Origin: Candidatus Omnitrophota bacterium | GTDB lineage: Bacteria > Omnitrophota > Gorgyraeia > 2-02-FULL-51-18 | Reading direction: 5' to 3' | Assembly: GCA_016180585.1 (NCBI GenBank) | Contig: JACPAX010000012.1 | Coordinates: 1 to 38,734, forward strand | DNA length: 38,734 nucleotides | Part shown: piece after piece, positions 23,383 through 33,800 of the stretch | Layout of the letters: each line of letters starts with the position of its first letter | Position numbering within the stretch: position 1 is the stretch's first letter | Made by a program: the position numbers and the translations under genes | Notes under the pieces: model-generated | Told to the model about the DNA's origin: nothing | Database searches by the model: none | What the model saw: only the letters and a program-made list of their open reading frames with translations

Positions 23383-25739
23383 AGCGCCGCTCCGGTGTTC
23401 TTTTTTGAATGCTGCCGGATCGAGCGGGCCGCCTGGACCATCGCCTTGAGCGACGGCGTCGTCTCCTCCCACCCGCGGGTCTTCAGCCCGCAGTCCGGGT
23501 TCACCCACAGATTCTTGGGCGGAATGACCGCGGCGGCTTTCTTCAAAAGCGCCGTGATCTCCCCGACGGACGGCACGCGCGGAGAGTGGATGTCGTAGAC
23601 CCCCGGGCCGATCTCGTTCGGGTAGCGGAATTTCGCGAACGCGTCCAAAAGCTCCATCTGGGAACGCGACGTTTCGATGGAAATGACGTCGGCGTCCATC
23701 GCGGCGATCGAGCGGATAATGTCGTTAAACTCACTGTAGCACATATGCGTGTGAATCTGCGTCCGGTCTTCGACGCCGCTCGAGGCGAGCCTGAAGGCAT
23801 CCACGGCCCACCGGAGATACGCGGCCCTTTCTTTTTTCCGAAGCGGCAGGCCTTCGCGCAGCGCCGGCTCGTCGATTTGAATCGCCCGGATCCCCGCCTT
23901 CTCGAGATCGCGGACCTCGTCTCTTATCGCGAGCGCGATCTGCCGGGCGGTCAGCGACCTCGGCTGGTCATCCCGCACAAACGACCACTGAAGAATCGTG
24001 ATGGGCCCGGTCAGCATCCCCTTCACGGGCTTGGGCGTCAGCGACTGCGTGTAAACGCTCCACTCGACGGTCATCGGCCGCGGCCGCTCGACGTCTCCGT
24101 AAATCACCGGCGGCTTGACGCAGCGGGATCCGTAGGACTGCACCCAGCCGTTCTGCGTGAAGAGAAAACCGCCGAGCTGCTCGCCGAAATACTCCACCAT
24201 ATCGTTGCGCTCAAACTCGCCGTGCACGAGGACGTCCAGCCCGATCGCTTCCTGGCGGCGCACCGCGTCCCTCGTCTTTTCGCGCAGGAAATCGCGGTAT
24301 TTGTCCGCCGGCAAGGCGCCTTTTTTAAACTCGGCGCGGGCCCGACGGACATCGGCGGTCTGAGGAAACGACCCGATGGTGGTCGTCGGAAAGGCCGGAA
24401 GGCCCAGCCTCTCTCTCTGCAGCGCCTGCCGGACGCCAAACGGACGCCCGCGACGCAGGTCTTTGGATCCGACGGCGGCAATCCTGGCGGCCACGGACTT
24501 TTTGTGGATCCGCTTGCTCTTCCGGCGGCCTTCGACGTCTCTTTCGTTCCGGCCAAGCTCGTCCAAGTAGCCTTTTTCGCCCCTGGCGAGCACGTCGCGG
24601 ACAAGACGCACTTCGTTGAGTTTTTCCTTCGCGAAAGAAAGCCAGCTTTTCGTCTCGGCGTCCATCGCGGTCTCCTGCTCAAGACCCAGCGGGGAATGCG
24701 CCAGCGAGCAGGACGAGGCGATCACCGAGCGTTCCGGGCCGAGCTTTGCGACCGCGGCCTTGAGAAAGCGGACACTGCCCCTGAGGTGATTTTTCCAGAC
24801 GTTTCTCCCGTCCACGATTCCGAAGGACACCGACATCTCTTTGGGCACGGCGCGCACGACGGCGGCAAGCTCCTGCGGCGCGCGGACCAGGTCCACATGC
24901 AGGCCGGCCACCGGAAGCGAAGCCGCCAGCTTCAAATTCGGACCGAGCGCGCCGAAGTAGGTCGTGAGCATCAGCCGGACGCCGGGAACTTTTTGGGCGA
25001 AAACGCGGTAGGCTTTTTGGATGGCGTTCTTTTGCGCGGCGTCGAGGTCCAGCACGAGCGCCGGCTCGTCGATTTGGATCTCTTTCGCGCCGATGGACTC
25101 CAATTTTCTGAGAATGGACACGTAGGTCTCAAGCGCGGGCCCGAGAAGCTCAAGGGCCGCGCCCGCCCCTCCCTTTTTCAGCTTCCCCAGCGTCAAATAC
25201 GTCACCGGCCCCAGGATCACCGGCCGAGTGCGCACGCCGAGGGCCATCGCCTCGCGAAACTCCCTAAAAGGTTTTTCGGAGGCGATCGCAAACGTCTGGT
25301 GCTTGTGAAACTCGGGGACGATATAGTGATAATTCGTGTCAAACCACTTCGTCATTTCCATCGCGGGGACCGCGGGCCGAAGGTCCGCCGACGCCTTAGT
25401 GGCGGACTTTCCCACGCCTTCTTTCTCCTGCACGCCGCGCGCCATCGCGAAAACGGTGTCCAGGTCCACCTCCCGGCCGCCGCGCCAGCCATAACGCTCC
25501 GGGACCGCGCCGAGAAGTGCGGTCATGTCGAGCACCTGATCGTAAAAACTGAAATCATTGGACGGAATCAGATCGATCCCCGCCGCTTTCATGGCCAGCC
25601 AGTTTTTTTTGCGGATCTCGGCGCCCGCCCGCTCCAGGGCCTCCCCGGAGATCTCGCCTTTCCAGTAAGCCTCAAGCGCCTTCTTCAGCTCTCTGTTTTC
25701 GCCGATACGCGGGTAGCCCAAAATTGCCGTTTTTAGCAT
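23370..25739 (-). CDS. metE: Cobalamin-independent methionine synthase
   Basis: MLKTAILGYPRIGENRELKKALEAYWKG; TTIGSFPQT; HMCYSEFNDII; NPDCGLKTRGW zinc-site region. Confidence 0.96.
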   Translation of the reverse strand: MLKTAILGYPRIGENRELKKALEAYWKGEISGEALERAGAEIRKKNWLAMKAAGIDLIPSNDFSFYDQVLDMTALLGAVPERYGWRGGREVDLDTVFAMARGVQEKEGVGKSATKASADLRPAVPAMEMTKWFDTNYHYIVPEFHKHQTFAIASEKPFREFREAMALGVRTRPVILGPVTYLTLGKLKKGGAGAALELLGPALETYVSILRKLESIGAKEIQIDEPALVLDLDAAQKNAIQKAYRVFAQKVPGVRLMLTTYFGALGPNLKLAASLPVAGLHVDLVRAPQELAAVVRAVPKEMSVSFGIVDGRNVWKNHLRGSVRFLKAAVAKLGPERSVIASSCSLAHSPLGLEQETAMDAETKSWLSFAKEKLNEVRLVRDVLARGEKGYLDELGRNERDVEGRRKSKRIHKKSVAARIAAVGSKDLRRGRPFGVRQALQRERLGLPAFPTTTIGSFPQTADVRRARAEFKKGALPADKYRDFLREKTRDAVRRQEAIGLDVLVHGEFERNDMVEYFGEQLGGFLFTQNGWVQSYGSRCVKPPVIYGDVERPRPMTVEWSVYTQSLTPKPVKGMLTGPITILQWSFVRDDQPRSLTARQIALAIRDEVRDLEKAGIRAIQIDEPALREGLPLRKKERAAYLRWAVDAFRLASSGVEDRTQIHTHMCYSEFNDIIRSIAAMDADVISIETSRSQMELLDAFAKFRYPNEIGPGVYDIHSPRVPSVGEITALLKKAAAVIPPKNLWVNPDCGLKTRGWEETTPSLKAMVQAARSIRQHSKKNTGAALCLK

Positions 25740-25773
25740 AGTGCCCTCGAGAAGTTTTGAAGTCAAGACGATG

Positions 25774-25794
25774 AAAACCGCTATAGCGGAGGTT
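25774..25794 (-). terminator. Possible weak intrinsic terminator downstream of nrdA
   Basis: Minus strand AACCTCCGCTATAGCGGTTTT: palindrome CCGCTATAGCGG followed by short T-run. Confidence 0.3.
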
Positions 25795-25847
25795 GGTCTA
25801 ATCTATCTTAAAAAGAGAATTTAGGCAAACAAGAAAACGAGGGGTTA

Positions 25848-28244
25848 TCAGCTACCGCAGGCGATACAATCGTCCTTCTTCTCGATCGAACAGGTGATGT
25901 CGGCCATCTTTTCTTCGCGTGTCCGGGCATACCCCGAGCCGGTCCCGTTCGCCGCGAAACTGCCGTCCGAGGCCGCGAGGTTTTCCTTGTCGACGGTGAA
26001 TTTGATCGCGTCCGCCGCCGCGCGCGTGCGGAGGTAGTACATGCCGGTCTTGAGGCCTTTTTTCCACGCGTAAAAATGCATCGAGGTCAGTTTCGCGAAA
26101 TTGGCCTCGGAGACAAAGAGGTTGAGCGACTGCGACTGGCAGATGAAAGCGCCGCGATCCGCCGCCATGTCGATCAGCGTCTTCTGCTTGATCTCCCAGA
26201 CGGTCTTATAGACGTCCTTCACATCCTGCGGGATCTCCTCGAGGCTCTGGATGGATCCGCTGTTGGCGATGATGCGGTCCTTGATCTTCGGATTCCAGAG
26301 CCCGAGCTCGACGAGGTCCTTCAAGAGGTATTTATTGACGACGATGAACTCGCCCGAGAGCACGCGCCGGCTGTAGATGTTGGAGGTGTAGGGCTCGATG
26401 CATTCGTTGTTGCCGAGAATCTGCGAGGTCGAGGCCGTCGGCATCGGCGCCACCAGGAGCGAGTTCCGGACGCCGTGCCGCTTCACCTCTTCCTTCAGGT
26501 TTTCCCAGTCCCAGCGCGTCGAAGGCCGGACACCCCATAGGTCAAACTGAAAAATCCCCCGGGACATCGGCGAGCCGGGAAACGTCTCGTAGGCCCCATG
26601 GACCTTCGCCAGGTCCTTGGAGGCCGCGACCGCCGCGAAATAAATCGTCTCGAATATTTCCTTGTTAAGCTCGCGAGCGGCCTCCGAGTCGAAGGGCAGG
26701 CGCAGGAGGATGAAGGCATCGGCCAGTCCCTGGACGCCGATGCCGACCGGGCGATGCCTGAGATTGGAGCGGCGCGCCTCGTCCACCGGGTAATAGTTGA
26801 CATCAATCACCTTGTTGAGATTCCGCGTGACGACCTGCGTCACTTCAAAGAGCCGCCGGTGGTCAAACCGGCCGTCGATCACAAAACGCGAGAGCGCGAT
26901 CGAGGCGAGGTTGCAGACGGCGATCTCGTCCGGCGAGGTGTATTCCATGATTTCCGTGCAGAGATTCGAGCTTTTGATCGTGCCGAGGTTTTTTTGGTTC
27001 GACTTGGCGTTGGCGGCGTCCTTGTAGAGCATGTACGGCGTGCCGGTCTCGATCTGGGACTCAAGGATGGCAAACCACAGCTCCTGCGCCTTCACGACGC
27101 GGCGCGCCCGGCCTTCTCTCTCGTGCTTTTCGTAAAGCGCCTCAAACTCCGCGCCCCAGACCTCGGAGAGGCCCTTGGCCTCGTTCGGGCAGAAGAGCGA
27201 CCACTCCCCGCCGGCCTCGACGCGTTTCATGAAAAGATCGGGAATCCATAACGCGAAAAAAAGATCTCGCGCCTTCATTTCCTCTTTGCCGTGGTTTTTC
27301 TTCATTTCCAAAAAATCAAAGATATCGGCATGCCATGGCTCGATGTAAATCGCGAAGGCCCCCTTGCGCTTGCCGCCGCCCTGGTCGACGTAGCGGGCGG
27401 TGTCGTTGAAGACCCGCAGCATCGGCACGATGCCGTTCGAGGTGCCGTTGGACCCGCGGATGTAGGAGCCGGTCGCGCGGATCCCGTGGATCGAGAGCCC
27501 TATCCCGCCGGCCGATTGGGAAATCTTGGCGCACCGCCCGAGCGTCTCGTAGATCCCGGCGATGCTGTCGTCCTTCATCGTCAGGAGAAAACACGAGGAA
27601 AGCTGGGGTTTGGGGGTCCCCGCGTTGAAGAGCGTCGGCGTCGCGTGCGTGAACCAGCGCCCGGACATGAGGTGGTAGGTCTCGATGGCGCTCGGGATAT
27701 CGTCGTGGTGAATGCCGACGGCGACGCGCATCAGCATGTGTTGGGGCCGCTCGACGACCTTGCCGTTGATCTTCAAAAGATAAGATTTTTCGAGCGTCTT
27801 GAACGCGAAGTAGTCGAAATCAAAATCCCGGTCATAGATGATCGTCGAGTCCAGGAGCTCCGCGTTTTTCTCGATGATCTTGTAAACGCCCCTGGCGACG
27901 AGCGGCGCCCGCTGGCCGGTCCGCGGGTTCACGTAGCCGGCGAGGTCTTTCATCGTCTCGGAAAAAGATTTCTTGGTGTTTTTGTGGAGATTGGAAATCG
28001 CGATGCGCGAGGCCAGGAGCGCGTAGTCGGGATGCTTGGCGGTGAGCGAGGCCGCGATCTCGGCGGCGAGGTTGTCAAGCTCCGTCGTCGTGACCCCGTC
28101 GTAAATGCCCTGGATGACCTTCTTCGCCACGTCGGCCGGATCCACGTGCCGGGGGTCGAGCGAGTAGCAGAGTCTTTCGATCCTTGCGGTGACTTTGTCG
28201 AACTTGACGGACTCGCGCCTTCCATCCCGTTTAACAACCAGCAT
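25848..28244 (-). CDS. nrdA: Ribonucleoside-diphosphate reductase, alpha subunit (class I, eukaryote-like)
   Basis: ATP-cone start [94 protein letters not shown]-terminal CIACGS. Confidence 0.97.
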   Translation of the reverse strand: MLVVKRDGRRESVKFDKVTARIERLCYSLDPRHVDPADVAKKVIQGIYDGVTTTELDNLAAEIAASLTAKHPDYALLASRIAISNLHKNTKKSFSETMKDLAGYVNPRTGQRAPLVARGVYKIIEKNAELLDSTIIYDRDFDFDYFAFKTLEKSYLLKINGKVVERPQHMLMRVAVGIHHDDIPSAIETYHLMSGRWFTHATPTLFNAGTPKPQLSSCFLLTMKDDSIAGIYETLGRCAKISQSAGGIGLSIHGIRATGSYIRGSNGTSNGIVPMLRVFNDTARYVDQGGGKRKGAFAIYIEPWHADIFDFLEMKKNHGKEEMKARDLFFALWIPDLFMKRVEAGGEWSLFCPNEAKGLSEVWGAEFEALYEKHEREGRARRVVKAQELWFAILESQIETGTPYMLYKDAANAKSNQKNLGTIKSSNLCTEIMEYTSPDEIAVCNLASIALSRFVIDGRFDHRRLFEVTQVVTRNLNKVIDVNYYPVDEARRSNLRHRPVGIGVQGLADAFILLRLPFDSEAARELNKEIFETIYFAAVAASKDLAKVHGAYETFPGSPMSRGIFQFDLWGVRPSTRWDWENLKEEVKRHGVRNSLLVAPMPTASTSQILGNNECIEPYTSNIYSRRVLSGEFIVVNKYLLKDLVELGLWNPKIKDRIIANSGSIQSLEEIPQDVKDVYKTVWEIKQKTLIDMAADRGAFICQSQSLNLFVSEANFAKLTSMHFYAWKKGLKTGMYYLRTRAAADAIKFTVDKENLAASDGSFAANGTGSGYARTREEKMADITCSIEKKDDCIACGS

Positions 28245-28290
28245 ATCAAGCCTCTTTAATTTAACAGTTTGCTAAAAAACCTATAAGTCG

Positions 28291-28416
28291 AACAGTCTGA
28301 TCAAAAAGCCCAAGATGCGAGGCGCGAGGGAGCGAGCGCGGAGGCGCTATGGGAATAGCGCCGCACAAGCGAGCGACCGGGCAACGAAGCAGATTGGGCT
28401 TTTTCATCGGACTGTT
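28291..28416. repeat. MITE-like imperfect palindrome between nrdB and nrdA
   Basis: Termini aacagtctgatcaaaaagcccaa / ttgggctttttcatcggactgtt; inner ggcgctat...atagcgcc. Confidence 0.85.
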
Positions 28417-29383
28417 AAAAGTCAGCGTCCAGGTTGAACTGGTAACCCTCTTTGTCGCCGCCGCCCATCACCCCCGCCTTCTGGTATTCGCCGACCCGCT
28501 TCTCAAAAAAGTTGGTCTTGCCCTGCAGGGAAATGAGCTCCATGAAATCAAACGGGTTCGCGGCCTGAAATTTTTTGGGATACCCGAGCGCCGCGACCAG
28601 GCGGTCGGCGACAAACTCGATGTACTGGCACATGCGCTTCGAGTTCATCCCGATGAGGTCCACCGGCAGCGCGTCGACGACAAATTCTTTCTCGATGGCC
28701 ACCGCGTCGCCGATGATCTCGTGGATCCGCTCCACGGGGAGCTTTTCGGCAAGCTTCTGCGTGTAAAGGAGGCAGGCGAAATCGCAGTGCAGCCCCTCGT
28801 CCCGCGCAATGAGCTCGTTCGAGAACGACAGCCCCGGCATGATCCCGCGTTTCTTAAGCCAGAAAATCGAGCAGAAACTCCCCGAGAAAAAAATCCCCTC
28901 GACGGCCGCGAACGCCACGAGCCTCTCGGCGAAGCTGCCGTGCCCGATCCAGCGAAGCGCCCATTCGGCCTTCTTCCCCACGCAGGGCACGGTCTCGATC
29001 GCGTGAAAGAGCTTCTCCTTCTCGACCGCGTCCTTCACGTAAGTGTCGATGAGAAGCGAGTACATCTCGGAGTGGATGTTTTCCATCATGATCTGGAAGC
29101 CGTAGAAACACCGCGCCTCCGGGATCTGCACCTCGCGGATGAAGTTGACCGCGAGGTTTTCGTTCACGATGCCGTCCGACGCCGCGAAAAAGGCGAGCAC
29201 GTGCGTGACGAAGTGCCGCTCGCCGTCCGATAGCTTCTCCCAGTCCTTCTGGTCGTGCGACAGGTCGACCTCCTCGGCCGTCCAGAAGCTGGCCTCGGCT
29301 TTTTTGTACATGTCCCAGATATCGCCGTGTTCGATCGGAAAGAGGACGAAGCGGTTCTTGTTTTCTTTGAGGAGAGGCTCCAT
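28415..29383 (-). CDS. nrdB: Ribonucleoside-diphosphate reductase, beta subunit (class I, eukaryote-like)
   Basis: [79 protein letters not shown]-terminal FNLDADF. Confidence 0.97.
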   Translation of the reverse strand: MEPLLKENKNRFVLFPIEHGDIWDMYKKAEASFWTAEEVDLSHDQKDWEKLSDGERHFVTHVLAFFAASDGIVNENLAVNFIREVQIPEARCFYGFQIMMENIHSEMYSLLIDTYVKDAVEKEKLFHAIETVPCVGKKAEWALRWIGHGSFAERLVAFAAVEGIFFSGSFCSIFWLKKRGIMPGLSFSNELIARDEGLHCDFACLLYTQKLAEKLPVERIHEIIGDAVAIEKEFVVDALPVDLIGMNSKRMCQYIEFVADRLVAALGYPKKFQAANPFDFMELISLQGKTNFFEKRVGEYQKAGVMGGGDKEGYQFNLDADF

Positions 29384-29432
29384 GGGCGAGTGTCAGTCTA
29401 ATCCAAGCCAAGCCCGCTGTCAAGTCAAAAAA

Positions 29433-29448
29433 ATACAATATATTGTGT
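29433..29448. promoter_or_regulatory. Candidate NrdR box upstream of nrdB
   Basis: ATACAATATATTGTGT resembles the published NrdR box pattern (acaCwAtATaTwGtgt); about 50 bp upstream of the nrdB start. Confidence 0.5.
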
Positions 29449-29475
29449 TTTTAGAGGATTTTATCTCTTTTTCAC

Positions 29476-29496
29476 ACAAGACACCTCGTGTCTTGC
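29476..29496. repeat. Short hairpin caagacac-ctc-gtgtcttg
   Basis: 8-bp perfect stem with 3-nt loop; no adjacent T-run on either strand. Confidence 0.5.
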
Positions 29497-29527
29497 GATC
29501 TTCGAATACCGGCGCGTCAAGTCAAGT

Positions 29528-29609
29528 GTCCTTGCGAGGAGGAACGATAGCGACGACGAAGCAATCTTTGCGGAGAGATTGCTTCGTCGCTTACGCTCCT
29601 CGCAATGAC
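29528..29609. repeat. Palindromic dispersed-repeat-like element (gacgaagcaatct / agattgcttcgtc)
   Basis: gtccttgcgagga...gacgaagcaatct-ttgcgg-agagattgcttcgtc...tcctcgcaatgac. Confidence 0.8.
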
Positions 29610-29633
29610 GGAGGTAACGTTACTTATCGAGTC

Positions 29634-29957
29634 TCAAGCCTGTTTTTTATGCCACTCGGCGAAGCCCTCCAGCTCGCTCTTCAGGTTCTTCGCCGCGGAA
29701 ATAAGCGCGCCGCAATGTTTGGCCATTTCCATCTGGGCCGATGTGGACGGATTTTTTCTGATAAAATCCGGATCGCTCATCATTCTCTCATGCTCCATCA
29801 CGAGATGGCCCTGCTCCGCGGCCTTCGCTTCATAAAGCGCGGCCAAAGCGGCGTGATCGCCCGTAGCCGAAAAATCCTCGGCCGCATAAGCAATTCCGCA
29901 GAACCCAAGCGTCGCCGCCGTCAAAGAGACCACGGCTATTTTCTTAAACTCACTCAT
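29634..29957 (-). CDS. Small exported helical protein of unknown function
   Basis: 107 aa; signal peptide MSEFKKIAVVSLTAATLGFCGIAYAA; His/Met-containing mature region. Confidence 0.6.
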   Translation of the reverse strand: MSEFKKIAVVSLTAATLGFCGIAYAAEDFSATGDHAALAALYEAKAAEQGHLVMEHERMMSDPDFIRKNPSTSAQMEMAKHCGALISAAKNLKSELEGFAEWHKKQA

Positions 29958-30042
29958 GATTCGTTCCCTCCCCTTTTAGCACCTTAGTTTAGAAAACCAT
30001 TAATACAAACATATTACGATAAAATTAAACAGCTACATGGGT

Positions 30043-30462
30043 TCAGTCATAGACGAGCAGCCCGCCCAAAAATCCGGCATAGGCCACGGCCGCGTTGCCG
30101 AGAACGGCCCCCGTCAACTTGGCGAATCGGCGCTTTTCCGGTTTTTCCCTCATCGCCCAGTAAAAAACCGCCCGGGCGGTATAAATCACAAAAACAGTCA
30201 GCGCCGCCACAAAATGCCGCTTCACGGCGCCGCGGATGCCCGCCGGTCCGCCCGCATCGAATAGCCCTGCCGCCATGGCCGCCAGCATAAAGGCGTAACC
30301 GAACCAAAACGATAAACAGGAAAACCGGCGGTACTCCTCTTCTTCTTTGGTGATCCACAAGACGATGAGGACAAGCTCCAGAAAATAAAACGCGATCGGA
30401 AAATGCACGAAGATCGGATGGAGCATGATCTTCAGCGGGTGTTCGTGCGACAGGTGATTCAC
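30043..30462 (-). CDS. Four-TM membrane protein, DUF2231-like
   Basis: 139 aa; HPIFVHFPIAFYFLELVLIV, GLFDAGG..AV..H and further TM segments. Confidence 0.6.
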   Translation of the reverse strand: MNHLSHEHPLKIMLHPIFVHFPIAFYFLELVLIVLWITKEEEEYRRFSCLSFWFGYAFMLAAMAAGLFDAGGPAGIRGAVKRHFVAALTVFVIYTARAVFYWAMREKPEKRRFAKLTGAVLGNAAVAYAGFLGGLLVYD

Positions 30463-30487
30463 GGAACTATCCTTTTATTTTTAAGCG

Positions 30488-30540
30488 GCGGGTTCATTTG
30501 TCGGGTGACGCCGGCGGCAGGACCCGACAAATTAACCCGC
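30488..30540. repeat. Inverted repeat with GGGTGACGCCGGCGGCAGGACCC core (copy 2)
   Basis: Arms GCGGGTTCATTTGTCGGGT / ACCCGACAAATTAACCCGC around GACGCCGGCGGCAGG. Confidence 0.8.
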
Positions 30541-30548
30541 AACCTTTC

Positions 30549-30827
30549 TCACATCGAGTGGTCGTGACCTTCGTGAGATTCCTCACCGGACTCCTTGTCA
30601 GACTTCATTTGGGCAAGATACTTTTCCGGATTCTTGGTGAACTTGCCCTTGCACATGGCGCAGCAAAGGCCGTACGTTTTGCCGTCATGCTCGACAAAGT
30701 GCTTGCCCGAGACCTTGTCTCCGCTCACCGGGCACCTGGCGTTCCCCGCGTCCACGGCGACCAACGCATAAGCCGCGGGCAACATGAAAAGCGCCAGCAA
30801 CAACCCCGCTACAATCGTCCTCTTCAT
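30549..30827 (-). CDS. Exported YHS/TRASH-like metal-binding protein
   Basis: 92 aa; signal peptide, CPVSGDKVSGKHFVEHDGKTYGLCCAMCKGKFTKNPEKYLAQM, His-rich tail. Confidence 0.8.
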   Translation of the reverse strand: MKRTIVAGLLLALFMLPAAYALVAVDAGNARCPVSGDKVSGKHFVEHDGKTYGLCCAMCKGKFTKNPEKYLAQMKSDKESGEESHEGHDHSM

Positions 30828-33800
30828 TTTATTTCCTCCTTTTTCAGTTTAAGCGTTCTTATTTTCCACAGCGAATAAACCGGCGGATAGACGAGAAGCT
30901 CCATGATGAAGCTCGTGACGAGTCCCCCGATCATCGGCGCCGCGATCCGCTTCATCACGTCCGCACCGGTCCCCATCGACCACATGATGGGCAAAAGCCC
31001 CAGCATCGCCGCCATCACCGTCATCATCTTGGGCCGTATTCTTTTGACGGCCCCGTGGATGATGGCCTCCTCAAGGTCTTTTCGCGTCTTCATCTTCCCG
31101 GCCCTGACCGCGTCCTGATAAGACATGTCCAGATACATCAGCATGAAAACGCCCGTCTCGGCGTCGAGCCCCATCAGGGCGATCATGCCCACCCAGGTCG
31201 CGATCGAGACGTTGTACCCCAAAAAGTGCAGAAACCAAATCGCGCCGATCAGCGAAAAGGGCACGGCCAGAAGCACGATTCCCGTTTTCACCCAGGATTT
31301 CGTGTTCATGTAAAGAAGGAGCACGATCAAAAAAAGCGTGATGGGAACGACGAGGGCAAGCCTTTTTTTCACGCGGATCATGTTTTCGTACTGCCCGCTC
31401 CAGAAGAGAAGGTAACCCTCCGGCACCTTGACTTCTTTGGCGACGATTTTCTTCGCGTCCTCGACGTAGCCGCCGATGTCCCGGCCCGCCATGTCGACAT
31501 AAACATAGCCGGAAAGCTTCCCGTTTTCGTCGCGGATCATGGCCGGCCCCTGAACAAGGCTGATGTCGGCGAGCTGTGTCAGAGGCACCTGGGCCCCGCC
31601 GGCGGGAGACTTCACGGGGACGAGCACCCGTTTCAGCGAATCGAGGTCCTCGCGGAATTCCCTTGCGTAGCGGACGTTGACCGCGTAGCGCTCGCGTCCC
31701 TCGACGGTGGTCGAGATATTTTCGCCGCCGATCGCCGAGAGAATCACCATCTCGACGTCCTGCACGGAGAGGCCGTAGCGGGCCAACTCCTCCCTCTTGA
31801 TGTTGAAATCGACGAAATACCCGCCGGTCACGCGCTCCGCGTACACGCTCCGGGTCCCCTTCACGTTCCGGAGGGCCGCCTCGACATGCAGGCCGACTTT
31901 CTCGATTTCCTTCAAGTCCGCGCCGTAGATTTTGATCCCGATCGGCGTTCGAATGCCGGTGGAGAGCATGTCGATGCGGTTTTTGATCGGCATCGTCCAC
32001 GCGTTGGACACGCCCGGAAAGCGGAGCTTCCCGTCCATCTCGTTCACGAGCTCGTCATAGGAAATCCGGTCGCGCCAGACATGGCGGAAAGGCTCCTTCA
32101 AAATCCCCGGCATCCACGAGTACCAGCGCCTCACCTCGCGCCACTGGCTTTCGGGCTTGAGCGCCACCACCGTCTCCATCATGGAGAACGGGGCGGGGTC
32201 GGTCGAGGTGTCGGCGCGCCCCGCCTTGCCGAAAACGCGCTCCACCTCGGGAAAGCTCTTGAGAATCTTGTCCTGCGTCTGCATGAGCTTCTGCGCCTCC
32301 GTGACGGAGATCCCCGGAAGCGTCGTCGGCATGTAGAGGATCACGCCCTCCCCCAGACGCGGCATGAATTCGGTCCCCAATTTAAAATAAAACGGCGCGG
32401 TGAACACGAACAGCGCGACCGCCGCCAGGATCGTCTGCTTGCCGTGCCTCAGCACGAAACGCGCGGCGGGCTCGTACATTCCGAAAAGCACGCGGCTCAC
32501 CGGGTGTTTTTCTTCGGGATAATAGCGTCCGACAAGCGCGGTGTTCGCGAGATCCTTAAGCCACGCCGGTTTGAAATTAAAATAATCCATCCGCGCGAAA
32601 AGCATGCGCATCGCCGGGTCCAGCGTCACCGCGAGAATCGCCGCGATGGCCATCGCGAAGTTCTTCGAAAAAGCCAGCGGTTTGAAAAGCCTGCCCTCCT
32701 GGCTCTCCAACGCAAAAATGGGCATGAAAGCGACGGCAATGACGAGCAGTGAAAAGAAAACGGAAGGACCCACCTCTTTCAATGCGTTGAGCCTCACTTC
32801 ATGAAAGTCGCCGATCCTCCCCCCCTCCTGCCAGAGTTCGAGTTTCTTGTAGGCGTTTTCCACCTCGACAATGGCGCCGTCGACGAGAACGCCGATAGAA
32901 ATAGCGATACCGGCCAGCGACATGATATTCGAGGTCAACCCCATATAATAAAGCGGAATAAACGCCAAAATCACCGAGATGGGGATCGTCACGATCGGGA
33001 TGATCGCCGAAGGGACATGCCACAGAAAAAGGAGGATCACGAGGCTCACGATGATCATTTCATCGCGGAGCTGTTCTTTGAGGGTGTCGATGGACCGGTG
33101 GATCAACTCCGACCGGTCATAGACCGGCACGATCTCGACGCCTTCCGGAAGATAGGGCTTGAGCTCGCTGATCCTTTCCTTCACGCGGTTGATGACATTG
33201 AGCGCATTTTCGCCGTAACGCATCACGACGATCCCGCCGACGGCGTCGCCCTCCCCGTCAAGATCGGCGACGCCTCTGCGGATATCGGGCCCGATCACCA
33301 CGCGACCCAGATTTTTGATCAAAACGGGCGTGCCTTTGGGGTCGGCGCTGACTACGATATTTTCGAGGTCCTCGACGGATTTGGCGTAGCCGCGGCCGCG
33401 GACCATGTACTCGGCGCCGGAAAATTCGAGGAGCCGCCCGCCGACGTCGTTGTTGCCTTTGCGGACCGCGTCGACGACGTCCATGAGGGGGATGTTGGTG
33501 GACGAAAGTTTATTCGGGTCGAGCGTGATTTGATACTGTTTTTGAAATCCGCCGACCGAGGGGACCTCCGCCACGCCGGAAACGGACTGCAGCTGGTAAC
33601 GAAGCGTCCAGTCCTGATAACTTCTGAGGTCCTGCAAACTGTGCCTGCCGCTTTTGTCCACAAGCGCGTACTGGTACACCCACCCCACGCCCGTCGCGTC
33701 GGGGCCAAGCTCCGTACGCACCCCCTCGGGAAGCCGCGGCAAAATTTTACTCAGATACTCGAGAACGCGGGTACGCGCCCAGTAAATGTCCGTCCCGTCC

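Noticed and set aside
21574-23598. 674-aa plus-strand ORF opposite pckG
   Set aside because: Shadow ORF antisense to a clearly conserved gene; Arg/His/Pro-rich translation typical of high-GC antisense frames.
23409-25736. 775-aa plus-strand ORF opposite metE
   Set aside because: Antisense shadow ORF; no recognisable motifs, metE is convincing.
31055-32752. 565-aa plus-strand ORF opposite cusA-like gene
   Set aside because: Antisense composition artefact.
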